From Schistosoma haematobium (taxonomy: Eukaryota > Platyhelminthes > Trematoda > Strigeidida > Schistosomatidae), in contig NC_067196.1 in assembly GCF_000699445.3 (NCBI RefSeq), positions 34,740,616-34,804,615 on the forward strand: a DNA stretch of 64,000 bases, given 5' to 3'. The notes under the pieces are model-generated. The model did not search any database, was not told where the DNA came from, and was given only the letters and a program-made list of their open reading frames with translations. How positions within the stretch are numbered: position 1 is the first letter of the stretch; every line of letters starts with the position of its first letter. Shown here one piece after another: positions 1-11,700 of the stretch. Position numbers and translations under genes: made by a program.

Positions 1-192
1 CATATGATGGAGTGCCTCATTTCATTTGTCAGTTTGTATCCCCAAGTATGGAGCATGGTGTATGAAAAGATAATGCGATTCGAGAACGTCAAATTGGTCA
101 TAACATTGCGACGTAAGAACGCTACATTATTTCGTGGGGGAGGATAGTGTTGTAAAGTCTATGGTTCAAATTCTTGATATCAATATTTTCAG

Positions 193-353
193 TACACAAC
201 CGACATGATGATGATATACAAATCCAGGAACCAAATGAGCGCATTCCAATTTCTGTCGTTAATTCTAATACTAATGAGTATATTCTAAACCATACCAAGT
301 CCACATCTAATACACAGTCAGACAGAAACATGATGAAACTAGAGAGAAGAGGT
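193..353 (+). CDS. possible internal exon, unknown product
   Basis: An open frame runs between an acceptor-like site (pyrimidine-rich stretch ending in TTTTCAG at 186-192) and a donor-like GTAAGT at 354-359. The translated segment is polar, rich in Asp, Asn, Ser and Thr, with no domain I recognise. The exon would begin inside a codon (two bases) and end on a complete codon. No neighbouring exon could be joined to it with confidence; the window begins too close upstream. It may be a chance open frame in AT-rich DNA. Confidence 0.25.
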
Positions 354-574
354 GTAAGTGATTACAGAAATTTCGATTCCAATTTAAGCTGTAGGAGTTA
401 TGATGTTTGTGTGAATTATTGATTCTTTTTTACTTGATATATGCCTGATTTCCAATTTCAATTCCAGTACTTTCGTTTGTGCCCACCCATTTCCGTCTAC
501 ATCGATTGCTCTATTTCGTGGATTCCTAACTCGTAAAATATTTCAAATACTTCTATAGATCACAGACCAGTCAA

Positions 575-1010
575 TGACCAAGAACGCAAGTCATACACTG
601 GGAATCGAGAACAGAGGAACAGATGGGTAGAACACTGCGAGGAACTCCCCAATAAGTAAGCTCAATTGAATCCACCACACATCGAAGCAGCACAAGTAAC
701 TTCCTATAGCCATGATTCCGGCAACAACCGAATATGTTAGGATGTCCAGCCGACGAATCAATGGTGGAAAAGCAGCAGGACCTGACAATATACCAGCTGA
801 AGCACTGAAGTCCAGTATAAAAGTAACTTCAAGTATGCTACACGTTCCATTCAGGAAGATTTGAGAGGAGGAACAAGTACCGACAAACTGAAAAGACGGA
901 TACCTCATCAAGATACCAAAGAAAGGAGATCTGAGAAAATATGAGGGCTACAGAGACATCATACTACTATCGGTACCAAAAAACGTTTTCAACAGAATTT
1001 CGCTGAACCG
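575..1010 (+). pseudogene. degenerate SR2-like (RTE-clade) LINE fragment, linker and early RT
   Basis: Translation of the + strand in shifting frames gives pieces typical of the schistosome SR2-type non-LTR retrotransposon. They are a QRNRWVEH-like block near 610-650, an HIEAA block near 675-690, and an RDIILLSVPKNVFNRI-like block near 950-1005, matching the usual 'YRGI-LLSV-KVFNR' region of these reverse transcriptases. Stop codons and frameshifts separate them, so the copy is dead. It is the same family as the fragments near 3.4-4.5, 10.0-11.0 and 35.5-36.1 kb. The family name is from memory of conserved motifs, not from a search. Confidence 0.7.
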
Positions 1011-2479
1011 GTGAAGAGTTTTTTACATTTCCGTAGAGGTTTACGTCTGGCCAGAATGTACTTTGTGCACTAGGGGGACATGCAAAGTAGTGTGAGGGAG
1101 GAGTGTTGAGAAATGGAAGAACAAAAGCAAAGGTGAGTCGACAAACACAATAGTAAAGAGAGAAATCAACAACGATCCGAAACAACACAAGCCTCAGACC
1201 AAGACAATCTTGAAATCGAAACTAGAAGATGGTCCGACCAACCACACAGATTAGAGTCAAGTTCGGCTCCGGCTGTTCTTATTAAAGCACAAACATGTCA
1301 ACACTCAGTAGTGGAAAGTAAGGAATGTAATGAATACATTCCTTCTAACCATCATGCTTTCAATTCAACAGCACGATATTAATTGAATCGGTACTGTTTA
1401 ACTGTGGTCGCTAAATCAGACCCTTCTTGTGAACGACTTCCTTAAAAATGTTTATTTGAACACGTTTAAAACACACTAGTTCAACGGTTACTGAAAATGG
1501 TTGTTTTTTTGGAAAACTAGTGGAGTATGTTTAGTATTTGAAGCAAATATGTATTTATTGAGTATCGTGTGCCGTCTACCTAGTACAATAGAATAATTTA
1601 CAGCTGTTTCGTACTTCAACAATATCATGTTACCTACTGTCTAAGAAGCACACACATGCTTCGCATTGCAGGTTGTAGCAAGTAATCTGTTAGTACTTGG
1701 CCGTCATTTCTAGTATAATACTTCAGTATTAAATACGTTTATAAAATGGATACTGTTAGCGATATGTTTCTTCTTTCGATAATAAACTAATAGCTAGAAT
1801 CAGTCAAAGATTTCATACATTAATAAAGAAACAAATGGTCTCAATTAATGTAAATGAATTTGCAAATAAACGTTATTATCAAAATTTGTCACTCATCTAG
1901 GTAAAATGAAGGATTTGGAAAAGATGTATTTGTCAGAAACTCTATGCAGTTCGTCCTCCTTATAAATATGAATGGAGCTGAAATAATGATTGTGGTGCAG
2001 CGCATCAAATTGGTTTACGGAATCAATTCAAAAACATTTTAACAATAGCATGACTTTGGTACTTCTGAATGGTGCACAATGATTCTATAAAATGAATACC
2101 TTTCGAAAGAATATTGTGATGAATGGAAGCAGTAGAATCGAATTTAGTATGCTAATAAACAATTATCAGGATTTTCCAACACGTACTCTGGTAGTCACGA
2201 ACAGACCAGAACTCAGTGCACACACCTAAAGTTATGTTGTTTTTGTAATTCGAAATAGGCAGAGAATAACTTACGGAGTAATTGTTAGTTAGCACAGACA
2301 TAAAATATATGTGATAGTAATCCAAGTGTCTCTCATATGCTTACTGAAAAGTTTATTAGTCTACCATTGATTGGTCACTAGGTAGTGATCAATGTCATGT
2401 ATGTCAGGTCTTTCTTAGTGCAGATCGAATCCTTTCGACCAAGTTGCAATGCGACTATCAGTCTAGGTGACTCTATATT
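1011..2479. other. no supported gene
   Basis: AT-rich sequence with short frames only. The start (to about 1300) could be a further decayed extension of the LINE fragment just upstream, but I could not align it. Nothing else is recognised. Confidence 0.4.
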
Positions 2480-2528
2480 GCGCGTACTATTTTGAGGTAA
2501 GATGGTGGTCGGAGGTATTCAACAGGAA

Positions 2529-2573
2529 ACCCCGGACACAGGTTTCGTTCTACTTGGCACTCGTCAGCAAGGT
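2529..2573 (-). ncRNA. hammerhead ribozyme, Smα-like, core intact
   Basis: Read on the - strand: stem I strand ACCUUG, core CUGACGA, a stem II hairpin of about four pairs with one G·A, then GAAA. A minimal stem III follows (AC with GU around a CUGU loop), then the cleavage triplet GUC and the second stem I strand CGGGGU. Stem I closes with six pairs including two G·U. All residues of the CUGANGA/GAAA core are present. Cleavage would fall after GUC, between 2541 and 2540 by my count. Activity is predicted, not shown. Confidence 0.7.
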
Positions 2574-2667
2574 ACACCTTTAATCTTGAAAGAACCGATG
2601 CTCGCTGATCACCACCCAGTGATTAATCGATTGTAAATACATCTCAATCATGCAGGAGGTCAGTCGC

Positions 2668-2740
2668 GGCCTGGATAGCTCAGTGGTAACGGCTCTGACT
2701 GTGAAACTGGGTGACACGGGATCGAACCCGTCAGGGAGCA
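2668..2740 (+). repeat. tRNA-like SINE head with pol III boxes
   Basis: The segment has an A-box-like TAGCTCAGTGGTAACGG (about 2676-2692) and a B-box-like GGGATCGAACCCG (about 2718-2730) at tRNA spacing. It does not fold as a complete canonical tRNA that I can verify, and it runs straight into the SINE body, so it is read as the internal RNA polymerase III promoter of the repeat and not as a functional tRNA gene. Confidence 0.65.
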
Positions 2741-3419
2741 CCCGTTCCCTAAAGATTACAGGTACACCTTGCTGGGGAGTGCCAAGTAGCGAGAAGACCT
2801 AAGTCCGGTGTTTTCTGTTGATTACCTCCAACCACAGTCTTATCTCAATTTATTAGTTCCATAGTTAGAGAGAAGTGCCATAGGGATTTGTGTTATCTGC
2901 AGATACAATAAAGAAGTAAATATGCGTAGTCGGACCGAATTAAAGCTCTATTTCTGATGCGTAGATGTTTTGTTTTATTTTTATTTCGTTGGTCAACCTT
3001 TTGTTTACGTTCGCCTTAATCTTGTCAATTTTTGTACTGAATGTCAACTAAACCCTTGGTTTTGATGCATCATAAGTTGGTTTTGTTGTAGTTATAGATA
3101 AACGCTTTAAGTTATGGGATACTATGGTGGTTTTGAAAAGTTAATGAGGGAATGTATTATATTCAGGGTTGTAACAATGTAATGCTTAAAGTCACTATAA
3201 TCATTGCTCCACAATATTAAGAATATCAAAATCAATGATATCACTTTAAATTCGATGTGAGCGTTAACGATATATGCAGATTATTATTAATAATAAACTT
3301 AATTTTGTGATCACATATAATACACTTTAAATGTTCTTATTTTAAAATGCTGAATCCTTTAATTTCGTATTACTTAGAAAGATTAATAGTGCATGTGAAT
3401 GAGAATTGAATAATGCATC

Positions 3420-4470
3420 ACTAAATCATCGATCAAGCGGAAATATTAAAATACTTGTGAGCCGAATATCTCTCCAATTGTCCTCCATAGTAGTTTCTTC
3501 TTCGTTGAGTAGATATTGTAAGGCTTGGAACTTGTTGTTGAAAGTTAGCTCGAATTGGTTGAATTTGTCAGTATCTCGAAGGAAGGCTGCATTGAATCTT
3601 TGTACTGCTGTTTTTTCAGTCATCCAGTCCCTCTTTAGCTTCAGTTTCATCTTGGCCACCACCAGGTGGTGACCTAAAGTTATGTCAGCTCCTCTCATTA
3701 TTCTCACGTCTTCCATGGTTCTTCTAAATATTTTGTTGGCTTAAATGTGATCGATCTTGTTTTCTGTAGTGTAATCCGGTGAGACTCATGTAGCTTTGTA
3801 TATGCGTTTGTGGGAAAATATATTTCCACCCATAACCATTTAGTCGAGTTTACATCAATTTAAAAATCCCTAACAATTCTCGTTCCTTTCTCCCAGTCAG
3901 TTCATATTGTCCCATGATATCTTCACACCTGGTGTTGTCCATTCTGACTTTTGTGCTTAGATCTCTCATCAGGATGGTCAACTTTCCTGGGAACTTCTGC
4001 ATGATCGATTGGAGCCTCTCATAAAACTGATCTTTATCGTTTTTGTTGCTTTCATTAGTGGGTTCATAGCGCTGGATAAAATTCATTGTAATATTCTCCT
4101 TCTTTGTTTTGAAGGATGCTTTGCTAACCCTGGATCCACGAGATTGCTATCTTGTAAGTGCTCTTCGTGCCTCTTTGGAGATGATCAGTACAACTCTTTG
4201 TGTGTGCAAAGCATTGTTTTCTTCATTATCAGAGCGCGACATCACCTCTCTCGAAGCTAATCTCTTTTGTCCAGCCTGGGTTCAATTAGTAGCACTTATT
4301 AAGAGCACCGCCATTTTGTATCTCCTTATTTTTTCAGCTATTTGACGGGTCCTTCCGGTCTCCCACATTGTTTGGACATTTCATGTGTCTATATTAATTG
4401 TTGCTCTGGTTGTTATAAGGGGAATCGACCTCGTGACTTCAGAGGAACTTGGCTTTCACCATGAGGTGTC
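3420..4470 (-). pseudogene. SR2-like LINE fragment, endonuclease region
   Basis: On the - strand, several broken frames follow the order of an AP-type endonuclease domain of an RTE-clade LINE. The part near 4300-4400 resembles the N-terminus. The frame at 3850-4086 has the DKDQFYERLQ and LTILMRDL-like stretch, where the normal GDLN is altered. The frame at 3426-3716 has DVRIMRGADI followed by HHLVVAKMKLKL, the region with the catalytic Asp-His pair (here the Asp appears replaced, giving LGHH). Frameshifts and stops interrupt it. It is a 3'-truncated or internally cut fragment of the family also seen at 575-1010 and 9.95-11.05 kb. Confidence 0.75.
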
Positions 4471-5159
4471 ATTGACTCTTCTGAATGAAGATCCTTCAAC
4501 TCGGTGCGCATAGTTTGAATACTGTGAATGATTTTTTTGCGATAAGCCGTTTTTTAACAGTCGTTTTCTATAGGATAGGGTTGCTTATCACATGCCCAAC
4601 ACTCTTCCCTTACTCGAGGTTGGGACCAGTAGTAACCTTCGAGTGGCTACTGACATCGTTAATGAATTATCATCAATTTTTATTTAGGCCTGCAGGTTAG
4701 AGCGAATGTTGATCCGCATACTCTTCGAAATTCAATTGCTGTAGTTAGTTTCCAATCACTTGCCGCTAGCGTTGAAATCTAATCTTCGTTTTATCATTAT
4801 CTTGGCTTGGAATGAATGCTTGTGAATACTGTCGCTATAAGCTGCGAAGCTGGTTCATATGAAACTCGTCGAGTGGTGGTAACCTTTCTTTTGGAGTTTC
4901 GGAAGGAACTTGCTATATCAAAACCAAATATTTCACAAACGAGCCAATTAAGTTATTTGATGCTTCATAGGTTCGCAGGTTGTATATTCAATTATTTTTT
5001 GGTCTGAAGGTAATGTCATTAGTCAGTTCATAAAGTCGAGTGTTCTATTCAATTAAGGCTACTCTGTGAAAATGTGGGGTGTAACTGTTTATTTCCAATT
5101 AGTCTCAGCACCTATTACTGGTTTGGTTTAAAAAGAATATCTGTGTTTAAACAGGGACA

Positions 5160-6200
5160 CTTCTTCTGGCTTGGACATGTTTCACTCTGCTAAACTGAGG
5201 GAAGCGGCTTCAATCTTGGAAAAACTTCCAAATGTGATATTCTCAGCTTTGCTTAGCCATTTCATTGAGTCCGACAGTTAGAAGCTGGGGCGTATCACAT
5301 CTATTTTCAAAGGAGGCTGATGCATTGATCCTTCAAATTACCAGCTGGAAACTTTTCAATGCTCTCAAACATTTTTCTGTCCCTGGTGCGCGATGGTCCA
5401 CGCCACTACTTGTCATCTATAAACTTTTTTTTACCCCAATAACAAGACTTCATTAACAGCCACTCCCATATACCAACCTGCTGGCCGCGATCTGCAAGTG
5501 GGCAGCCATACTGGATTCCAAAGGGAAGATTGATGTCATAAAATTTGACATATTGATAAGGCCAATCATATGTCTTATCAATAAGCTCAAACTGTTAGGC
5601 ATCGAGTCACTGTTAATATATTGTTTTACTTCATAACTAAAGAATCGACTTTTTAAGTTAAGGGTAAACTTTACATTTTCTCAGGCTATGGAATTTCCTA
5701 GTGGGTACGCCAATGTTCACTACTGAGACTTCTTTTCTGATTTATATAAACTAACTTCCCCAGCAAGTGTCGTTTGAGTTACTGCTTTGTGCTGACTATA
5801 TTAAATGTTGAAAAGAGATATGTGACTGAGACAGAGAGCTGGCACTTCAGGAAGATCTAACCCGACTTCATAGTACAGCGAACAACAGTGGAATTATTTT
5901 CAACGCCTCAAAGTTGGAAGTAGTCCATCTGGGACACGTCAAAAACTACTCATATAATCTTGTTCTTGATGTGCTCCAAGTTGACGAAAATCTACAAGCA
6001 TATGTATCGTATGATTTGAAGCCTTACACTAGCTGCTACAAAAATGCCGTCCACAAAAACCTTGCACTGATAACACTGAAGCTCACTTTTGGCTACGTAA
6101 TCTTTCCAAGTATGGAAACATCGGGTTTTCTCCCTTACTCCAAAAAGATGAATATATCGGGACGTTTCTCGTGACATGGGTAATTATATTCGTATATTAT
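5160..6200 (+). pseudogene. decayed CR1/Jockey-type LINE fragment (SR1-like), RT C-terminal part
   Basis: Pieces of a CR1-like reverse transcriptase are visible in mixed frames on the + strand. One block near 5700-5800 reads FLIYINLLPQQVSFELLLCADYIK, equivalent to the 'FLIYINDLP...FADD.K' region around RT motif C, with the catalytic Asp pair lost. It is followed at 5840-6060 by LQEDLTRLHS...NASKLEVVHLGH and later YVSYDLK, matching the thumb region of CR1-type elements (KC..LHLG, DLGV...DL). Stops and frameshifts show it is not functional. It is clearly a different family from the SR2-like copies in this window. Confidence 0.6.
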
Positions 6201-6568
6201 AAAGTGTGGCTCAAATCACATTTCCCATTGAAGTACAGACGCTTCAGATGTGATCTGATCGCATTCAAAAAATTAATGTGCACTTCCTCGAATGCTTAAT
6301 TAGTTAAGCTCAGTTCCAACTAAAACTTTACGGGCAATACCAGAAAATTAAGGCATAGTTGAACAGGATAGACTAAGAGAACAATTTTTACCAATCAGTT
6401 TTAGAACTTTGTGCCGTCTGATGTGGTGAAGGCGGGTTCTCAACAGTTTCTTCGAGAAGTTGCTCGACATAATCTACAGGACTCAGGACAGAATTTATTA
6501 TTTCTCTTATTACCGTTGAATTTTTGATTCACTGATAATAGATCTGGAAGCCCGTTAAGCGAGAGCTA

Positions 6569-6670
6569 CTTTTCTTCCATCCATGCCAATTTGTAACTTG
6601 TGTTAAGAATTTGTTTTAGTCACCTGGTGGCGCTCGTTTCGGTACTAGTAGAACGTGATTGGAGATAACT
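6569..6670 (+). promoter_or_regulatory. possible 5' UTR exon with TOP-like start of eS12
   Basis: A pyrimidine run CTTTTCTTCC at 6569-6578 resembles the 5' terminal oligopyrimidine tract of ribosomal protein mRNAs. It lies about 100 nt upstream of the GTATGT donor at 6671. If transcription starts here, the leader would contain one short upstream ATG (near 6582). No TATA box is evident. Transcript data would settle it. Confidence 0.25.
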
Positions 6671-6734
6671 GTATGTACACCGTTTGATCATCATAATCTT
6701 GATTGTTCTCTTGGTTTTTTCCTATTGCAGAAAC

Positions 6735-7163
6735 ATGTTGGCCACGGAAATGGATTTGGATAGTGCTGTGCAGCAAGTCCTTAAAAATGCTGCGAAGTGC
6801 CGTGGAATATGTCGTGGATTAAATGAGTGCACGAAATTGATTGAACAACGAGGTGTTGTTCTTTGTTTCCTCGCAGAAAATTGCAATGAAAAAGCTTACA
6901 CAACTCTGATTGAAGCACTATGTCATGAACATGGCATCCCTCTTGTGAAGGTATGATAACTTGATATAAATATAAGGCTGCAGGTCCCAGATAATAAAAA
7001 GCTTGGCGAGTGGTCCGGATTGTGTAAGTATGACAAAGAAGGAAAGGCTAGAAAAGTCGTGTCAGCCTCATGCATCGTGGTAACTGATATTGGAGAAGAA
7101 TCTTATGGACTGAAGTACTTAGTTGAAAAATTCAGACTACCCATCCAAACACGAGAGGCCTAA
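6735..7163 (+). CDS. RPS12: 40S ribosomal protein eS12 (two coding exons)
   Basis: Coding exons are 6735-6950 and 6984-7163. They join in phase 0 across a 33-nt intron (GTATGATAAC...GGCTGCAG) to give 131 residues, the usual length of eukaryotic eS12. The protein shows the family's features: an acidic N-terminus, a helical ALQEVLK-like stretch (here [10 protein letters not shown], 10-19), [12 protein letters not shown] (44-55), [11 protein letters not shown] (60-70), and the signature [12 protein letters not shown] (75-86) and [11 protein letters not shown] (92-102) blocks. eS12 is a component of the small ribosomal subunit beak. The ATG lies five bases after an AG acceptor (6729-6730) preceded by a long T/C tract. 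So either a 5'-UTR intron (donor GTATGT at 6671, 60 nt) or spliced-leader trans-splicing precedes it. Neighbours are repeat fragments only. Confidence 0.95.
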
Positions 7164-9949
7164 TGTACATGTTTCTGATACTGAACATATAAAACGTCTC
7201 CGAAAATTTTTCGCCTCGTAATATTTTTGTCTGAAAAGGGTATTGTGGTGAATCTCATTCTCTTTGAGCCAGTTTTATTGCAATTGCTAGTACTCTGAAG
7301 TCACGAGTTTGCAAATGTACTGATTCAAACTCGGATTGATTGTGTTAGGCTACTGCAAATCTGCAATGTCTGATAATTAAGGCTTCATGTCTTCTGGAAT
7401 TCATCCTTTAGCGACCCTCATCCTTCAGCCGTAATCTAGTTTTATGGAATCCACCTAAATACCTTATATAAACAAAAATATTCACTTCAAGAGTAGTAGT
7501 CGATAATACTTTTCGAGGTTCTGTATTCATCTGGCAAATAAACAAGTTAACCGGTAAAGACCGAAGAATGAGGCGTTCTCTGACTCATGTTTCTAACTGT
7601 TAGTCGTTTCTGTTATTTATTGAATTGCTTTATCGATAGGTTATTTTTCTTAATCTTTTAGTGGTTAATCTTTGCGCATATCTACGTATTTTCATTGTAT
7701 CATGATAACCTGAGCCGAGGCACTTATGTGTGCCGTTCCGACCTCAAACTGTTTCATTCAAAAAATAATTTGATATATAGGTGGCATGAACATTTGATTC
7801 GAGATTATGTATGGGCGTGGAAGTTTGGGGTTGACTTGGCTGGGCTGACTGGTCGACCATGTACGTAAATTCAAATGTAAAGAAAATTTCCCCATTTACA
7901 TATGCAGATAAATTGATCCGCCTAAATATGCCACATTCTAAATAGTATAAGAAAGTTATATTTGATATGTGCTCTCTTGCTTATAGTCAGTTTTACTGCT
8001 CGCTTCCTTCTGTTTTGCACTAATCGTGGTTTAATTGAATTTTGGACTGCTTTAAAAAATCTTTCTGTATTGTCAGTCATTAAGTTAAGCCCATATGCTT
8101 TATTCTAACTTTCGGACAGCCCAATCTATTCATTCTACTTGAGTCATATTTTGACCCTGTTAGTTATTCGCTTATCAGTCTTGACTGTTTTTATATGAGC
8201 GTATATGTGTGTACACTTCATATCCCCATGTCTCATCACATGTCTGTAGTTTATTTTGTCTGCCTATGAATATTGAGTAACGCCTGGCTAAAAATGAGTT
8301 GGCTTACCAGCCATCTCCCCTGCGCGTCATTTTGCTTTGTTCTGTTACATTCACTTTACATACAAAATATATGTATCCAAAGGCCATTCTCGTTAATTGA
8401 CTTATCTAAATTCCGTTATTGACTAGCGTGATTTAAGTCGATGATTGTATACGAGGATAGGTGATAACAAACATTCGTACGATCCACATGGAGTCAGATC
8501 CACGGGCCACTAAATCCCTACCGAGTCAGTCGTTATCAGTCAAAGGAAGTAGTGCCTGTTACAAATGTACGTTGACCGAAGTTGCCACATGACGCTATTA
8601 TAATAAAGATGAATAGTTATGGAGTCGAAATAGTACATTAGAAGGGTAAAATGAAAGAAGCACTAAAACTGTGAGTAGAAAGGTGGGATGGAAAATTGGG
8701 ATTCGATATCGAGTGCGGATCTATCTATGGCCTATTCTGACGCATGACTTATTGTCTCTCTCCGCTGACCATAAATATCGTGCAGTCTGGAACCACATGA
8801 TCTAAATTTAACATGAGTCAGAGACTACATGCACTGATACTACGATTGTTTAACCTACTGCCATCTTTTTTCCAGCTACACTACACCTCACCGATCTAGA
8901 CATACGTAAGCTCCCTATTGCCTCAGTTGATAAAGGTTTGTACCGAGATTTTTTCAGACTTTACCTGTCAAAACCAATAGCTGGAGTTGTCGATGCATTT
9001 AACTTTTCTTATGATTCAGATCAGCTCTAAAGCAACTAATATGTCCCAAGCATATTTTTATTTTTACCATAAGCGATCATAAGACTGCACTATCGGTTTT
9101 TTAGGTAAAATCTAATTATGTTTTAGCATTGTCACTCATACGCCCTCATCTAATTAGGTACTTAGTACCAATATGAAATTTGACAGGAACTATCATATCC
9201 ATTAGCTAACAGTCTCGATAAAATGAAGTTTTACGATTACGAGAATCCTCTTAACATTTTCTAGTTTCCTGGACTGTATACCCTTCAGTACATACGTAAG
9301 TCAAAATTTATAGCAACGAAAGAAACCCATTACGCCATCAAACGAAATGCGAACAGCTAAGCAAAGAAAATTTTATTTGCAACTATCCTTGACTTGGGCT
9401 GTGATATGTAGCTAGTTCTGCATGTAGTAGACCATTACAAAGTGAGGGTTTGTTGCACAAATGTTTGATCCAAACTTCCTGTTGAATGTGCAAACATTTC
9501 CGTGACAGCGCGTGACTATATGATCAGTACTTGAAAGTTGATAATATTTGACAATTTTTTTAGTAATACGATGCTCCCCGTTTCATTCTAGACCACCATA
9601 TGTAGAACTAAATATACTGTTGTACAACTTAAATTACATCGGTGTGAAGAAAAGTTTGTGTTGGATGGTCTTCATTTTGTTTATGAACTCATCAGTTCAG
9701 TTCTTACAGATAGTCAATTGCAATTTGAGTATCTTAATGGCAATGCCTTTAATTTTATCGAGTAGCATCTTTATTCTTATGATTGCAGATACACCTTGTC
9801 GAAAGGTTATCAACAAGCACAAGACCTAGGTCTGAGGTTTTATCTTTATCCTTTCCAATTATCGACTAAAATTTTAATGGGTAGTTGATTTAAGCTTAAG
9901 CAGAATATTCTATAGTCTAAAGTGTTGGTCGAATCGGGTTACAAATAAA
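7164..9949. other. no supported gene
   Basis: This is the eS12 3' flank followed by AT-rich DNA with only short frames on both strands. I found no clear AATAAA close behind the eS12 stop codon. A short frame near 9548-9829 (+) is hydrophobic but has no recognisable family or splice context. Confidence 0.4.
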
Positions 9950-11045
9950 GAAATTGATAAGTATTAATTACTTTGTCTTTTACTTGGTCCATTACTTACA
10001 CCTGTTACTCCTCGTGAAGGAGCATAGGCCGCTCACCAGCTTTCTCCATCCAACCCTGTTCTGGGCAATCCTTTTCAGCTCTTTCCAGTTCTTATTGATC
10101 CTTTTCATATCTGCTTCTATTTCCCGACGTAACGTGTTCTTTGGCCTTCCTCTTTTCCGCTTCCCTTCAGGATCCCAAGTTAGGGCTTGCCTCGTGATGC
10201 AGTTTGGTGATTTTCGTAATGTATGTCATATCCATTTCCATCGTCTTTTCCTAATTTCTTCAGCTGGAAGTTGGTTTGTTCTCTCTCACAGAAGGCTATT
10301 GCTGATGGTATCCGGTCAATGGATGTTGAGTATCTTGCGTAGACAGCTATTTATAAATACTTGTACTTTCTTGATTGTGGTTGTTGTAGTTCTCCAAGTT
10401 TCAGCTCCATACAGTAGAACTGCCTTGACGTTCGTATTGAAGATTCTCACTTTGATATTGGTTGAAAGTTGTTTTGAGTTCCATATGTTCTTCAATTGTA
10501 GGAATGCGACCCTTGCTTTGCCAATCCTCGCCTTTACATCTGCATCTGAACCTCCTTGTTCATCGATGATGCTTCCTAGGTATGTGAAGGACTCTACATC
10601 TTCCAGAGTTTCGCCATCGAAAGTGATTGGATTGCTGTTCTCCGCTTTGAATTTGAGGACCTTGGTTTTCCCTTTGTGTATACTGAGGCCTACTGATGCA
10701 GAGACTGCTGCTACACTGGCTGTCTTCATCTGCATCTGTTCGCGTGTACGCGATAGGAGGGCTAGGTCATCTGCGAAGTCCAAATCGTCTAATTGATTCT
10801 GAGCTGTCCATTGTATTCCGTGTCTTCCTCCAGATGTCGAGGTCTTCATAATGCAGTCGACCACCAGAAGAAAGAGGGAGGGAAAGAGTAAACAGCCTTG
10901 TCTGACTCCGGTCCTTACTTGGAATGCATCTGTCAGCTATCCTCCATGCACGACCTTGCACTGTAGTCCGTCATATGAGTTCCGGATAATATTGACAATC
11001 TTCTCAGGAACTTGATCCATAATATAAGCGAAATACTCGTTTGGA
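9950..11045 (-). pseudogene. 5'-truncated SR2-like (RTE-clade) LINE, RT C-terminal half
   Basis: Read on the - strand from about 11045 downwards. First come the 'VRTGVRQGCLL' RT motif B (near 10900-10930) and LDDLDFADDLALL with the intact catalytic FADD of motif C (near 10770-10800, residues 27-39 of the 10864-10316 frame). FTYLGSIIDEQGG then follows, and the ADVKARIGKARVAFLQLKNIW and LLYGAETW thumb blocks, then WPDTISN-like and RRWKWIGH-like tail remnants. The main open part is 182 residues. It is broken at both ends, by a frameshift and stop before motif B and by a frame change after 10316. The 5' half is absent, as expected for target-primed insertion with early termination. Confidence 0.85.
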
Positions 11046-11494
11046 TTCCGTCACTTGCTTCGCTTTCAATCAATGCCTGTTTATCAACCCTTAAATTCTG
11101 AATCGATGAATGAATGTATGAGTGATCTCTGGATCACAATGATACTGAACATGCACTAATATTCAGAATTCATTCATAGGTAGTCAACTCCATCTATAAT
11201 TACTAAATCATAGTTACACCAACGATTTTAATCCCTTTAGCATTCATTTTAGAGCAAAAAGTTATTTTTATGAAGTAGATAAGTAAGAATCAGTCTTTAT
11301 TTATGTGATTTGATACATTCATTTTGAAGGATATTAACTGTTAATAAATTGGAAAACATTTACTGTAAAAATGTGAAGTTCATTTTCGACTGAGTATGGT
11401 ATTCCATGAACTTAGCTAGTATTTATATCTAACGAGTTGTTCAAAGTATAAATTTATTATTAAATTTTATTTCGTGCAACGTGGATGCTTTATG

Positions 11495-11700
11495 ATTGAG
11501 ATCATGAACCGATTGATGCTAGACCACCGTTGGAAACCTGGGAGCAATGGACGGCCATTTCGTCCCATCGTTGGACTCCTCAGTAGTGCGATCTACGATC
11601 CCGCTCGCGGGAATCGAACCCAGGGCCTTCAGTCTCGCACGCGGACGCCTAACCTACTGGACCACTGAGTCGGCATCCAATGTTGTTAGTGTCTAACATC
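11495..11700 (-). repeat. hammerhead SINE, single copy
   Basis: On the - strand a tRNA-like head (about 11682-11606) has an A-box-like CAGTAGGTTAGGCG and a B-box GGTTCGATTCC. It leads into a ribozyme (11589-11544) and a tail that ends near 11495 with the sequence shared by the other copies (…CATCAATCGGTTCATGATCTCAA). The same family occurs at 19.7, 24.8, 26.9, 27.8, 31.7, 48.9, 49.2, 49.45 and 56.2 kb. Confidence 0.75.
11544..11589 (-). ncRNA. hammerhead ribozyme in SINE
   Basis: The core CUGAGGA (the seventh position is free in the CUGANGA consensus), a stem II of GUCC/GGAC type with loop changes, GAAA, the short palindrome region UGGCCG as stem III, and the GUC cleavage triplet are all visible. 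Stem I (GCACUA with CAUUGC) has two mismatches, so activity may be weak. Confidence 0.55.

Larger units (their letters stand above)
2495..2855. repeat. Smα-like hammerhead SINE with inverted second arm
   Basis: A tRNA-like head on the + strand (2668-2740) leads into a hammerhead-bearing body (about 2750-2850). The reverse complement of the same body lies at about 2500-2597. The two arms share matched blocks, for example the TACACCTT and GCCAAGTAG stretches, on opposite strands. The result is a large imperfect palindrome around the tRNA-like part. The right arm has a decayed ribozyme core (CTGGGGA), while the left arm keeps an intact one. This looks like two insertions of the same SINE family in opposite orientation, or one element with inverted ends. 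Resemblance to Smα rests on the tRNA-like head plus the hammerhead layout known for that family. Confidence 0.7.

Noticed and set aside
2668..2740. Functional tRNA gene
   Set aside because: A and B boxes are present but the segment continues directly into a SINE body and the acceptor arm does not close well; the same holds for the heads at 11.6, 20.0, 31.8, 49.3 and 56.2 kb.
9954..10796. A 280-codon + strand frame
   Set aside because: It is antisense to the SR2-like reverse transcriptase on the - strand, whose motifs are clear; the + strand product has no recognisable family.
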